Shown in pieces: positions 35,369 through 44,128 of a stretch of 64,000 nt of DNA. Position 1 is the stretch's first letter; each line of letters begins with the position of its first letter. Both the position numbers and the translations under genes were made by a program. The notes below the pieces were generated by a model. The model saw only the letters and a list, made by a program, of their open reading frames with translations, did no database searches and was not told the origin of the DNA. This DNA is from Kordiimonadaceae bacterium UBA4441 (GTDB taxonomy: Bacteria; Pseudomonadota; Alphaproteobacteria; Sphingomonadales; Emcibacteraceae), in the NCBI GenBank assembly GCA_002390425.1, contig DGPL01000029.1, positions 62,001 to 126,000 on the forward strand, in the 5' to 3' direction.

Positions 35369-36529
35369 ATGACTAAGAATTCTCATGACCCTAAGGGTCG
35401 GTACATTGAAATGATAAATTTGGGAGAGCTCAAAGAAGATGCTCGACAAGCAGAGATTGTTGAAATATTTCAGCATCTTCATCAAATTTTATCCATCAAA
35501 AATAAGAAAAAAGAAAAAAATTTCTTCAGTAAAATATTCTCAGCAGGTAAAGAGGATGTCGATATAGAAGGCCTATATATCTATGGAGATGTAGGGCGCG
35601 GAAAATCAATGCTAATGGATCTTTTTTATGATTTGGCGCCAGGTCAAAAGAGACGCGTTCATTTTCACGCCTTTATGTTAGAGATCCATCAAGAAATTCA
35701 TGAATGGCGTTATATGAAACCGCAAGATCGAATAAATAAATTCGGTACGGATATCGATGATCCAATACAACCTTTGGCGGCTTCAATTGCTGAAAAAAGT
35801 CCTTTGCTTTGTTTTGATGAATTTCAAGTGACCGATGTAACCGACGCTATTATTTTAGGGCGCCTTTTTGAGGCATTATTTGCCAGAGGTGTTTTATTGG
35901 TGCTGACTTCAAATAGAATTCCAGATGATTTGTATAAAGACGGTTTAAATAGAGGACTGTTTTTACCGACTATTGAGCTTATTAAAAATAAATTGGAGGT
36001 CGTGGAATTAAATGGTCCTATGGATTATCGACTTGAACGCATGAAGGGAATGGAAGTTTATCATTTTCCTTTGGGGGAAAAGGCCACGAAAGAGCTTTCA
36101 AATGCATTTTGGCGTCTCACGGACCATGAGGTCGACGATAGAACCGAAGTCGGTCCTGATACCATAGAAGTTCAAGGGCGAGTTTTAACGGTCCCTGTCG
36201 CGTCAAGGGGGGTGGCGGTTGTATCGTTTAAAAAAATGTGTGGTGCGGCACTCGGTTCTGCGGATTATTTGGCACTTGCTTGGAAGTATCACACTATCAT
36301 TATGGTGGGTATACCTATACTTGGCCCTGAGAACCGAAATGAGGCAAAACGATTCGTGACTTTTATTGACGCTTTATACGAAAATAACGTAAAGTTTTTA
36401 TGTTGTGCTGAGGTTGCGCCGAATGAATTGTATGCCGAGGGACATGGGCATTTTGAGTTTCAAAGAACAGTTTCCAGATTAATGGAAATGCAGTCAAAAG
36501 AGTATCTGGCAAAAGGTCATGCCATCTGA
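35369..36529 (+). CDS. zapE: Cell division ATPase ZapE (AFG1 family)
   Basis: AAA-type ATPase that associates with the Z-ring. Walker A is YGDVGRGKSMLMD, Walker B is LLCFDEFQVTD, and RVHFHAFMLEIHQEIHEWR is the family signature between them. LTSNRIPDDLYKDGLNR contains sensor 1. From the ATG at 35369 the protein has 386 residues, normal for the family. The open frame extends to an ATG at 35279 that would add a 30-residue hydrophobic segment unlike ZapE; neither start has a strong ribosome site, so the start is uncertain. It lies upstream of mdh, a common alphaproteobacterial order. Confidence 0.92.
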   Translation: MTKNSHDPKGRYIEMINLGELKEDARQAEIVEIFQHLHQILSIKNKKKEKNFFSKIFSAGKEDVDIEGLYIYGDVGRGKSMLMDLFYDLAPGQKRRVHFHAFMLEIHQEIHEWRYMKPQDRINKFGTDIDDPIQPLAASIAEKSPLLCFDEFQVTDVTDAIILGRLFEALFARGVLLVLTSNRIPDDLYKDGLNRGLFLPTIELIKNKLEVVELNGPMDYRLERMKGMEVYHFPLGEKATKELSNAFWRLTDHEVDDRTEVGPDTIEVQGRVLTVPVASRGVAVVSFKKMCGAALGSADYLALAWKYHTIIMVGIPILGPENRNEAKRFVTFIDALYENNVKFLCCAEVAPNELYAEGHGHFEFQRTVSRLMEMQSKEYLAKGHAI

Positions 36530-36552
36530 TTTTTAGTTGTAATTTAAAGTAA

Positions 36553-36568
36553 TTTTGTAATTACAAAA
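36553..36568. promoter_or_regulatory. 16-bp perfect palindrome in the zapE-mdh gap
   Basis: TTTTGTAATTACAAAA reads the same on both strands. It lies about 160 bases upstream of the mdh ATG and 24 bases after the zapE stop. No T-run follows, so an operator for the TCA-cycle genes is more likely than a terminator. Confidence 0.4.
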
Positions 36569-36675
36569 GTAAGCGGTTCCAATTTGTCCGTTTTATGTTT
36601 AAAAAACGTATAGAAACGGTTGCGCAATCAGTATTTTCGCGCTACATCGGAGGCAATAAATATATTATTAAAACT

Positions 36676-36701
36676 GGGGAAAAGGAAAATACCTTTTCGC
36701 C
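36676..36701 (+). promoter_or_regulatory. Leader hairpin upstream of mdh
   Basis: GGGGAAAAGG and CCTTTTCGCC pair over ten positions with one mismatch, around a 6-base loop. The hairpin ends 11 bases before the TAGGAG ribosome site of mdh. It could affect message stability or translation; no ligand-binding fold is recognisable. Confidence 0.4.
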
Positions 36702-36728
36702 TAAAATTTATCTAGGAGTTAATTCAAC

Positions 36729-37694
36729 ATGGCACGTAAAAAAATAGCACTGATCGGTGGCGGTCAAATTGGTGGCACACTCGCTCATCTTGCAGGACTA
36801 AAAGGTCTTGGTGATGTGGTCATTTTCGATATTGCTGATGGTCTACCGCAAGGTAAAGCGCTTGATATCGCGCAAAGTTCAACGGTAGAAGGTTATGACG
36901 CAGCCATTTCCGGTACAGGTGATTATTCTGATATTGCTGGTGCTGACGTTGTTATCGTTACGGCTGGTGTTGCTCGTAAGCCTGGTATGAGCCGTGATGA
37001 TCTTCTTGGTATTAACTGTAAAGTTATGAAATCAGTTGGTGAAGGGATCCGTGATCATGCACCTGATGCATTTGTAATATGTATCACGAACCCATTAGAC
37101 GTGATGGTTTGGGCGCTTCAAAAATATTCAGGTCTTCCTGCAAATAAAGTTGTGGGTATGGCTGGCGTTCTTGATAGTGCACGCTTTACATTGTTCCTTG
37201 CTGAAGAATTTAATGTATCTGTTGCCGATATTAACGCATTTGTGCTTGGTGGACATGGCGATACTATGGTTCCACTTGCTCGTTATTCAACGGTAGCCGG
37301 CATTCCTATTCCGGATCTTGTGGAAATGGGTTGGACGACAAATGAGAAACTTGAGCAAATCATTCAACGTACACGTGATGGTGGCGCAGAGATCGTTGGT
37401 CTACTTAAAACGGGTTCTGCATTTTATGCTCCTGCAACATCGGCAATTGCGATGGCGGAAAGTTACCTTGGTGATCAACGTCGATTACTTCCATGTGCCG
37501 TGGAGCTAAACGGTGAATATGGTCAGGATAATATGTATGTTGGTGTTCCTTGTATCATTGGTGAAAATGGCGTTGAAAAGATTGTAGAGATTAATCTTGA
37601 TGAAGAAGAAAAAGCAGGTTTTGACCATAGCGTAGATGCTGTTAAAGGCCTAATGGATGCTGTTAAAGCAATTGACCCTGCATTAGCAGAATAA
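36729..37694 (+). CDS. mdh: Malate dehydrogenase
   Basis: Oxidises malate to oxaloacetate with NAD+ in the TCA cycle. This is the lactate-dehydrogenase-like bacterial form. The NAD fold is IALIGGGQIGGTLAH at the N-terminus, the mobile-loop Arg pair lies in VARKPGMSRDDL, ICITNPLDVMVW follows, and the catalytic His is in LGGHGDTMVPL near residue 178. It has 321 residues. TAGGAG lies ten bases before the ATG. It heads the run mdh-sucCDAB-lpd; a 91-base gap with a hairpin separates it from sucC. Confidence 0.98.
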   Translation: MARKKIALIGGGQIGGTLAHLAGLKGLGDVVIFDIADGLPQGKALDIAQSSTVEGYDAAISGTGDYSDIAGADVVIVTAGVARKPGMSRDDLLGINCKVMKSVGEGIRDHAPDAFVICITNPLDVMVWALQKYSGLPANKVVGMAGVLDSARFTLFLAEEFNVSVADINAFVLGGHGDTMVPLARYSTVAGIPIPDLVEMGWTTNEKLEQIIQRTRDGGAEIVGLLKTGSAFYAPATSAIAMAESYLGDQRRLLPCAVELNGEYGQDNMYVGVPCIIGENGVEKIVEINLDEEEKAGFDHSVDAVKGLMDAVKAIDPALAE

Positions 37695-37702
37695 TAATAA
37701 AC

Positions 37703-37740
37703 TTTAAGGGTAAGGGTTTTCTTAATCCTTATCCTTTAAA
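37703..37740 (+). other. Hairpin in the mdh-sucC gap
   Basis: TTTAAGGGTAAGG and CCTTATCCTTTAAA can pair with one bulge around an 11-base loop. An A-rich rather than T-rich stretch follows, so it is not a classical terminator. It may mark processing or partial attenuation between mdh and sucC. Confidence 0.45.
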
Positions 37741-37785
37741 AGGGCGTATAAGTTAATATATCTCAAAAGAGAAAAGGTAAAACCT

Positions 37786-38955
37786 ATGAATATTCATGAA
37801 TATCAGGCGAAAGCACTTTTGAAAGAGTATGGCGCATCAGTACTTGGTGGCGGCATTGCATATACTGCGGATGAAGCTGAGCAGGTCGCTAAAGACTTAG
37901 GTGGTCCTGTATGGGTTGTGAAAGCACAAATCCATGCTGGCGGTCGCGGAAAAGGTGGCGGCGTAAAGGTTGTCAAATCAGTGGAAGATGTGAAGCAAGT
38001 TGCTTCAGAGATGATAGGAATGAACCTCGTTACTCATCAGACAGGTCCAGCTGGTAAAGAAGTGAACCAGGTATACATTGAAGATGGTTGTGCAATTGCC
38101 AATGAACTCTATGTGAGTATTGTTGTGGACCGCGAAAGCAGTCGAGTAGCAATCATTGCTTCATCTGAAGGGGGCATGGATATTGAAGAAGTGGCCGCTG
38201 AAGCACCTGAAAAAATCATTACCGTTACCATTGATCCGGCTTCTGGCCTTTCTGGGTTTCATTGCAGAAAAGTTGCTTTTGGTATGGGACTTACTGGTAA
38301 AGCAGCAGGTGGTGTCGCAAAGGTTATCGCGGCGCTTTATAAAGCATTTATGGATAAAGACGCCGCAATGTTGGAAATTAACCCACTTGTCGTAACGGAA
38401 GATGACGATGTTGTTGTTCTTGATGCGAAAATGGGTTTTGATGGAAATTCATTATATCGTCATAAAGACGTTCAAGAGCTTCGTGATCCAACAGAAGAAG
38501 ATCCAATGGAGCTTGAGGCAGCAAAACATGAGCTAAATTATATTAAACTAGACGGCAGCATTGGCTGCATGGTGAATGGTGCCGGCCTTGCGATGTCAAC
38601 GATGGATATTATTAAGTTAAAAGGTGGCTCGCCAGCTAACTTCTTGGATGTAGGGGGCGGGGCCACTCGAGAGCGCGTTACTGAAGCATTCAAAATTATT
38701 ATGAGTGATCCGAATGTTGAAGGAATTCTCGTAAATATCTTTGGCGGTATTATGCGCTGTGATGTCATCGCAGAAGGTGTTGTTGCTGCCGCAAAAGAGC
38801 TCTCTCTTACGGTTCCATTGATAGTGCGCCTTGAAGGTACAAATGTTGAAAAAGGAAAAGAAATTATGGCCAATAGCGGTATCAATATTATCTCTGCTTC
38901 TGACCTTGGTGATGCTGCGGTTAAAGCGGTTGCAGCAGTTAAGGAGGCTAAATAA
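37786..38955 (+). CDS. sucC: Succinate--CoA ligase, ADP/GDP-forming, beta subunit
   Basis: ATP-grasp subunit of succinyl-CoA synthetase, which makes ATP or GTP from succinyl-CoA. It starts MNIHEYQAKALLKEYGA. The nucleotide region is KAQIHAGGRGKGGGVK near residues 46-61. AMLEINPLVV carries metal ligands, and the CoA/succinate side holds GGGATRERVTEAFKI and VNIFGGIMRCDVIAEG. The 389-residue length is standard. The stop overlaps the sucD start (TAATG), giving equal subunit synthesis. Confidence 0.98.
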   Translation: MNIHEYQAKALLKEYGASVLGGGIAYTADEAEQVAKDLGGPVWVVKAQIHAGGRGKGGGVKVVKSVEDVKQVASEMIGMNLVTHQTGPAGKEVNQVYIEDGCAIANELYVSIVVDRESSRVAIIASSEGGMDIEEVAAEAPEKIITVTIDPASGLSGFHCRKVAFGMGLTGKAAGGVAKVIAALYKAFMDKDAAMLEINPLVVTEDDDVVVLDAKMGFDGNSLYRHKDVQELRDPTEEDPMELEAAKHELNYIKLDGSIGCMVNGAGLAMSTMDIIKLKGGSPANFLDVGGGATRERVTEAFKIIMSDPNVEGILVNIFGGIMRCDVIAEGVVAAAKELSLTVPLIVRLEGTNVEKGKEIMANSGINIISASDLGDAAVKAVAAVKEAK

Positions 38956-39830
38956 TGTCTATTCTCGTAAATTCACAAACAAAAGTAATTTGTCAGGGCT
39001 TCACTGGTGCACAGGGAACATTCCATTCCGAGCAAGCGATTGCCTATGGCACAAAAATGGTTGGTGGCGTGACACCTGGTAAAGGTGGCGGCGATCATTT
39101 AGGTCTTCCCGTTTTTAATACAGTTGATGAAGCGGTTCATAAAACAGAAGCGAATGCATCTGTTATTTATGTGCCCCCTCCTTTTGCTGCGGACGCTATT
39201 TTAGAAGCGATTGATGCTAAATTAGAATTGATAGTTTGTATCACAGAGGGAATTCCGGTTCTTGATATGGTTAAAGTAAAACGTGCTCTTCAAGGTTCAA
39301 GTTCTCGTCTTGTAGGACCAAACTGTCCAGGCGCTATAACACCTGGCGAATGTAAAATCGGTATTATGCCAGGTCATATTCACCAAAAAGGTTCTGTAGG
39401 TGTTGTATCACGGTCTGGCACGCTCACATACGAAGCAGTTCATCAAACGACAGTAGTAGGCCTCGGTCAAACAACATGTGTTGGTATTGGCGGTGATCCT
39501 GTAAACGGTACAAACTTTATCGACGTCCTTGAGGGCTTTTTGGAAGATGACGAAACTGAATCAATTATTATGATCGGTGAGATTGGTGGTTCTGCAGAAG
39601 AAGAAGCAGCAGAGTTTTTAAAATCACATAAAATTCAAAAACCTACTGTTGGATTTATCGCAGGTCGTACAGCGCCTCCCGGCCGTACGATGGGTCATGC
39701 TGGTGCGATTGTATCGGGGGGTAAAGGTGGCGCAGAAGACAAGATTGAAGCAATGCGAAGTGCAGGGATTAATATTTCTGAATCTCCTTCTGAACTCGGT
39801 ACAACATTGATGGATGTTTTAAAGGGTTAA
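38955..39830 (+). CDS. sucD: Succinate--CoA ligase alpha subunit
   Basis: CoA-binding and phospho-histidine subunit. QGFTGAQGTFHSEQAI is the CoA loop and GPNCPGAITPGECKIGIMPG the conserved central stretch. The phosphorylated His is in MGHAGAIVSGGKGG near residue 245. It has 291 residues and overlaps sucC by one base. A 67-base gap leads to sucA. Confidence 0.98.
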   Translation: MSILVNSQTKVICQGFTGAQGTFHSEQAIAYGTKMVGGVTPGKGGGDHLGLPVFNTVDEAVHKTEANASVIYVPPPFAADAILEAIDAKLELIVCITEGIPVLDMVKVKRALQGSSSRLVGPNCPGAITPGECKIGIMPGHIHQKGSVGVVSRSGTLTYEAVHQTTVVGLGQTTCVGIGGDPVNGTNFIDVLEGFLEDDETESIIMIGEIGGSAEEEAAEFLKSHKIQKPTVGFIAGRTAPPGRTMGHAGAIVSGGKGGAEDKIEAMRSAGINISESPSELGTTLMDVLKG

Positions 39831-39837
39831 ACAATTT

Positions 39838-39854
39838 TAAATCAATGTGATTTA
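39838..39854. other. Small hairpin between sucD and sucA
   Basis: TAAATCA and TGATTTA form a perfect 7-bp AT-rich stem with a 3-base loop, closely followed by a second small dyad (AGAAT/ATTCT). There is no T-run. It may be a processing or stability element within the operon. Confidence 0.3.
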
Positions 39855-39897
39855 GAATGTTATTCTTTATTGAACAAATATAACGGGCTCGAATGAT

Positions 39898-42828
39898 ATG
39901 AGTATAGACAGCAAAGACAATCTTTTTAACGGCTCAAGTGGAGCATTTGTTGAAGAATTATTCGCGAGATATTCTCGTGACCCTTCCTCAGTTGATCCAA
40001 GCTGGCAAGAATATTTTCAGGAACTGGCAGAAGACGCGCGCACGCTTATGGGTGCGGGCCTTGAGAAACCAGGTGCATCATGGAAACGTTCAGATTGGCC
40101 TTATGATGATAGTGATGACCTTGTGTCGGCACTAAATCCTGGATTTGAAGCTAAAATTCAGAAAAAGAAGGGAACGGCAAGCGAAGAAGATATTCGTAAA
40201 GCAACGCTCGATTCCATTCGTTGTCTCATGATGATCCGTACTTATCGCGTGCGTGGTCACCTTCATGCTGATCTTGATCCATTAGGACTTACTGAAAAAC
40301 CATATCATTCCGAACTTGATCCAGAAACTTACGGGTTTGCTGAAGGTGATTTAGACCGTGAAATTTTCTTAGATAATGTTCTTGGGCTTGAAACGGCAAC
40401 TGTTCGTGAAGTATTAGAAATTCTTAACCGTACCTATTGTTCAACATTCGGTGTTGAATTTATGCATATTAACGATCCGGAAGAAAAAAGCTGGATTTTG
40501 CAACGTATTGAAGGTCGTGACAAAGAAATTCATTTTACTGATAATGGTAAGAAAGCTATTTTACAAAAACTTACTGAAGCTGAAGGCTATGAAAGCTATT
40601 TAGCTAAAAAATATGTCGGTACCAAAAGGTTTGGTTTAGATGGTGCGGAAACACTTATTCCTGCGCTTGAAGCGGTGATTAAGACCGGTGGCCAAAACGG
40701 CATTAAAGAGATTGTTTTAGGGATGCCTCACCGCGGTCGCTTAAATGTTCTAACAAATGTGATGAGCAAATCATATCAGGCTATTTTCCATGAGTTTCAT
40801 GGTGGATCATCAACACCGGATGAGATTGAAGGATCAGGCGATGTGAAGTACCATCTTGGGGCTTCTTCCGACCGAGAGTTTGATGGCAATGAAGTTCATT
40901 TGTCCTTAACAGCAAACCCTTCCCATTTGGAAGCGGTTAATCCAGTTGCACTTGGTAAAACACGTGCCAAGCTTACGCATCGTGGTGATATCGGTGGAAC
41001 AAGTGTTCTAACACTATTGATGCATGGTGATGCGGCTTTTGCGGGTCAAGGCATTGTCGCGGAAGGTTTTGCGATTAGTGATTTGCTTGGATATAGCACG
41101 GGCGGTACAATTCATGTGGTTGTGAATAACCAAATTGGATTTACAACAACGCCACATTATTCACGTTCTTCACCTTACCCATCAGATATGGCTAAAGCAA
41201 TTCAAGCACCCGTTTTCCATGCCAATGGTGATGATCCAGAGGCTGTCGTATTTGCAATGAAATTGGCTACTGAATATCGTCAAAAATTCAAAAAGGATGT
41301 TGTAGTTGATATGTTCTGTTATCGCCGATTTGGCCATAATGAGGGCGATGAACCATCCTTCACACAGCCATTAATGTATAAACGGATCAAAAATCAATCC
41401 TCAACTCGGACGATCTATGCGGAACGCCTCGTGCGCGAAGGTGTCATGACCGCCGCTGAGACGGACCAAATGGTGACGGATTTTAATAAATATCTTGATG
41501 GTGAATTTGAGGCTGCAAAAGATTATAAAGCTGAGAAAGCTGATTGGTTCGCCGGCAGTTGGTCTGGTTTAGAGCGCCCCGATAACGATTTACGCCGCGG
41601 CAGTGATACAGGCGTTAGCAGTGATGAACTTCAGGACTTAGGAAAATTACTAACGACCGTTCCAAAAGGATTTAAAATTCACCGTACATTGCAGCGTACT
41701 TTAGATGCGAAAGCACGTATGTTCGAAGCAGGTGAAAATTTTGACTGGGCGACAGCCGAGGCACTTGCGTTTGGTACTTTAATTCGTGAAGGGCATCGTG
41801 TTCGTCTTTCTGGGCAAGATAGTCAACGTGGTACATTCTCGCAGCGTCATAGTGTTTTTATCGATCAAGATACTGAAGAACGTTATGCGCCACTTGCACA
41901 TGCCGGTAATGGCCCGGACGCCCATGCAACCTATGAAGTAATTGATAGTGCGCTTTCAGAGGAAGCGGTTCTTGGTTTTGAGTATGGTTATACCATGGCG
42001 GAACCAAATGCGCTTGTTATCTGGGAAGCACAATTTGGTGATTTTGCCAATGGCGCCCAAATGATATTTGATCAATTTATCTCTAGCGCGGAATCAAAAT
42101 GGCTGCGCTTTAGTGGACTTGTGGTTTGTTTGCCGCATGGATATGAAGGACAAGGTCCAGAGCATTCATCAGCAAGACTTGAACGTTTCTTGCAGCTTTG
42201 TGCAGAAGATAATATGCAAGTCGTTAATTGTACGACACCGGCAAATTATTATCATGTATTGCGCCGTCAAATGAAGCGTAAATTCCGTAAACCTTTGATC
42301 ATTATGACACCAAAATCATTACTTCGTCATAAACTTGCGACATCGAAAATAGAAGACATGGCTGAAAACTCAGAATTTCACCGTATTCTTTGGGATGATG
42401 CACAGTCGGATCCACATAAAACAATTAAGATTAATAAAGACAGCGGTATTAAACGTGTCGTCCTTTGTTCGGGTAAAGTATATTATGATATTATGGCAGA
42501 ACGTGATGCGCGCGGCCAAAAAGATATATATTTAATGCGCCTTGAACAGCTCTATCCGTTCCCTGGTGAAGCTTTGGCGAAAGAGCTTAAGCGCTTTAAA
42601 AATCTTGAAGCGGTAGTTTGGTGTCAAGAAGAGCCGAAAAATATGGGTTCTTGGAGCTTTATTGATCCTTATATTGAAGATGTGCTTTCTAACGTTGGTG
42701 GTAAAGTGACGCGTCCGATTTATGCTGGAAGAAAAGCGGCTGCTTCTCCGGCGACAGGATTAATGGAACGACATAAAGTTGAGCAGGCTAATTTGATTGA
42801 TCAGGCCTTAACAATTACAAAAAGATAG
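39898..42828 (+). CDS. sucA: 2-oxoglutarate dehydrogenase E1 component
   Basis: Thiamine-diphosphate decarboxylase that starts the 2-oxoglutarate dehydrogenase reaction and reductively succinylates the lipoyl group of SucB. The N-terminal tail SGAFVEELFARYSRDPSSVDPSW is the part that binds E2. GMPHRGRLNVL and LTANPSHLEAVNPV belong to the active site, LLMHGDAAFAGQGIVAE to the ThDP/Mg motif, and GFEYGYTMAEPNALVIWEAQFGDF to the C-terminal pyrimidine domain. At 976 residues it is full length. It is followed by sucB after 35 bases. Confidence 0.98.
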   Translation: MSIDSKDNLFNGSSGAFVEELFARYSRDPSSVDPSWQEYFQELAEDARTLMGAGLEKPGASWKRSDWPYDDSDDLVSALNPGFEAKIQKKKGTASEEDIRKATLDSIRCLMMIRTYRVRGHLHADLDPLGLTEKPYHSELDPETYGFAEGDLDREIFLDNVLGLETATVREVLEILNRTYCSTFGVEFMHINDPEEKSWILQRIEGRDKEIHFTDNGKKAILQKLTEAEGYESYLAKKYVGTKRFGLDGAETLIPALEAVIKTGGQNGIKEIVLGMPHRGRLNVLTNVMSKSYQAIFHEFHGGSSTPDEIEGSGDVKYHLGASSDREFDGNEVHLSLTANPSHLEAVNPVALGKTRAKLTHRGDIGGTSVLTLLMHGDAAFAGQGIVAEGFAISDLLGYSTGGTIHVVVNNQIGFTTTPHYSRSSPYPSDMAKAIQAPVFHANGDDPEAVVFAMKLATEYRQKFKKDVVVDMFCYRRFGHNEGDEPSFTQPLMYKRIKNQSSTRTIYAERLVREGVMTAAETDQMVTDFNKYLDGEFEAAKDYKAEKADWFAGSWSGLERPDNDLRRGSDTGVSSDELQDLGKLLTTVPKGFKIHRTLQRTLDAKARMFEAGENFDWATAEALAFGTLIREGHRVRLSGQDSQRGTFSQRHSVFIDQDTEERYAPLAHAGNGPDAHATYEVIDSALSEEAVLGFEYGYTMAEPNALVIWEAQFGDFANGAQMIFDQFISSAESKWLRFSGLVVCLPHGYEGQGPEHSSARLERFLQLCAEDNMQVVNCTTPANYYHVLRRQMKRKFRKPLIIMTPKSLLRHKLATSKIEDMAENSEFHRILWDDAQSDPHKTIKINKDSGIKRVVLCSGKVYYDIMAERDARGQKDIYLMRLEQLYPFPGEALAKELKRFKNLEAVVWCQEEPKNMGSWSFIDPYIEDVLSNVGGKVTRPIYAGRKAAASPATGLMERHKVEQANLIDQALTITKR

Positions 42829-42863
42829 TTATATAAAATAAATAATAATAAGGAGAAGGTCAT

Positions 42864-44087
42864 ATGGCCGTCGAAGTTCACGTACCGGTACTTGGTGAGT
42901 CAGTCACTGAAGCGACAGTAGGAAAATGGTATAAAGCCGTTGGTGAAGCCGTTGCTGTTGATGAAGTTATTTGTGAATTAGAAACAGACAAAGTTGCTTT
43001 AGAAGTAACAGCTTCTGCGTCTGGTGCATTATCTGAAATTATTGCTGAAGAAGGCGATAATGTTGAGGTTGGTGCTCTTCTTGGTAAGATTGACGAAACG
43101 GCGAAAGGTGCGGCATCTGCTGCCCCTGCCGCAGCTCCTGAAAAGGCTCCAGAGCCAGCAAAAGAAGTTATAGCTCCTGCTACGGAAGAGGCCCCAGCCG
43201 CAGCGGCGAAGGGTGTAAATGCAAGACCTGCGGCTGCAAAACTTGCTTCTGAAAAGGGTGTTGACCTTGCGACAGTAACAGGCACTGGCGCAGGTGGAAC
43301 AATTACGAAAGCAGATGTGCTTGCGCATCTTTCAGGCGCGCCTGCATCAGTAGCAACGGCCTCTACGGCTGCCCCAATAGCAGCCGCCCCACAAGAAGAA
43401 GTCGTTCCGATGACGCGTCTTCGCCGTACAATAGCGAAACGATTAAAAGATGCACAAAATACTGCTGCGATGCTAACTACATATAATGAAGTGGATATGT
43501 CAGCGGTGATGGCACTTCGTTCACAATATAAAGAAGTCTTTGAAAAGAAGCATGGCGCACGCCTTGGCTTTATGTCTTTCTTCACGAAAGCATGTGTGGC
43601 GGCACTAAAAGAAATTCCGGAAGTGAATGCAGAAATTCGCGACGACAGTATTGTTTATAAAAATTACTATAATGTTGGTGTGGCGGCTTCAACTCCATCT
43701 GGCCTTGTTGTCCCGGTTGTAAAAAATGCGCAAGACATGGGTTTTGCAGATATCGAAAAAGAGATTGCTCGTTTAGGCGGTCTTGCCCGTGACGGGAAAC
43801 TCGCCATGGATGATATGATGGGTGGCACTTTCACCATTTCAAATGGTGGTGTTTTTGGCTCACTTCTCTCAAGCCCGATTTTGAACGCACCGCAATCCGG
43901 AATTTTAGGAATGCACACAATTCAGAAACGTGCTGTTGTGGTGAACGACGAGATTGTTATTCGTCCAATGATGTATCTATCGCTATCATATGATCACCGT
44001 ATTGTTGATGGTAAAGGTGCGGTAACGTTCTTAGTTCGTGTTAAAGAGAATTTAGAAGATCCACAGCGACTTGTGTTGGATCTATAA
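42864..44087 (+). CDS. sucB: Dihydrolipoyl succinyltransferase (E2 of 2-oxoglutarate dehydrogenase)
   Basis: Core of the 2-oxoglutarate dehydrogenase complex. A single lipoyl domain carries the lipoylated Lys in ELETDKVALEV near residue 44. An Ala/Pro/Glu-rich linker follows (about 80-118). The E1/E3-binding domain is ARPAAAKLASEKGVDLATV. The catalytic domain ends with SYDHRIVDGKGAVTFL, holding the active His and Asp. It has 407 residues. AAGGAGAAGG lies upstream. The low-complexity linker produces long antisense reading frames that are not genes. Confidence 0.98.
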   Translation: MAVEVHVPVLGESVTEATVGKWYKAVGEAVAVDEVICELETDKVALEVTASASGALSEIIAEEGDNVEVGALLGKIDETAKGAASAAPAAAPEKAPEPAKEVIAPATEEAPAAAAKGVNARPAAAKLASEKGVDLATVTGTGAGGTITKADVLAHLSGAPASVATASTAAPIAAAPQEEVVPMTRLRRTIAKRLKDAQNTAAMLTTYNEVDMSAVMALRSQYKEVFEKKHGARLGFMSFFTKACVAALKEIPEVNAEIRDDSIVYKNYYNVGVAASTPSGLVVPVVKNAQDMGFADIEKEIARLGGLARDGKLAMDDMMGGTFTISNGGVFGSLLSSPILNAPQSGILGMHTIQKRAVVVNDEIVIRPMMYLSLSYDHRIVDGKGAVTFLVRVKENLEDPQRLVLDL

Positions 44088-44128
44088 GCGGTTCTTGATT
44101 TTTAATAATAATAAATTGGAAGTTCGTA

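Noticed and set aside
42878..43585. Long antisense reading frame (235 codons) over sucB
   Set aside because: It mirrors the Ala/Pro-rich linker of sucB; composition is a shadow (Ser/Ala-rich) with no motif or ribosome site.
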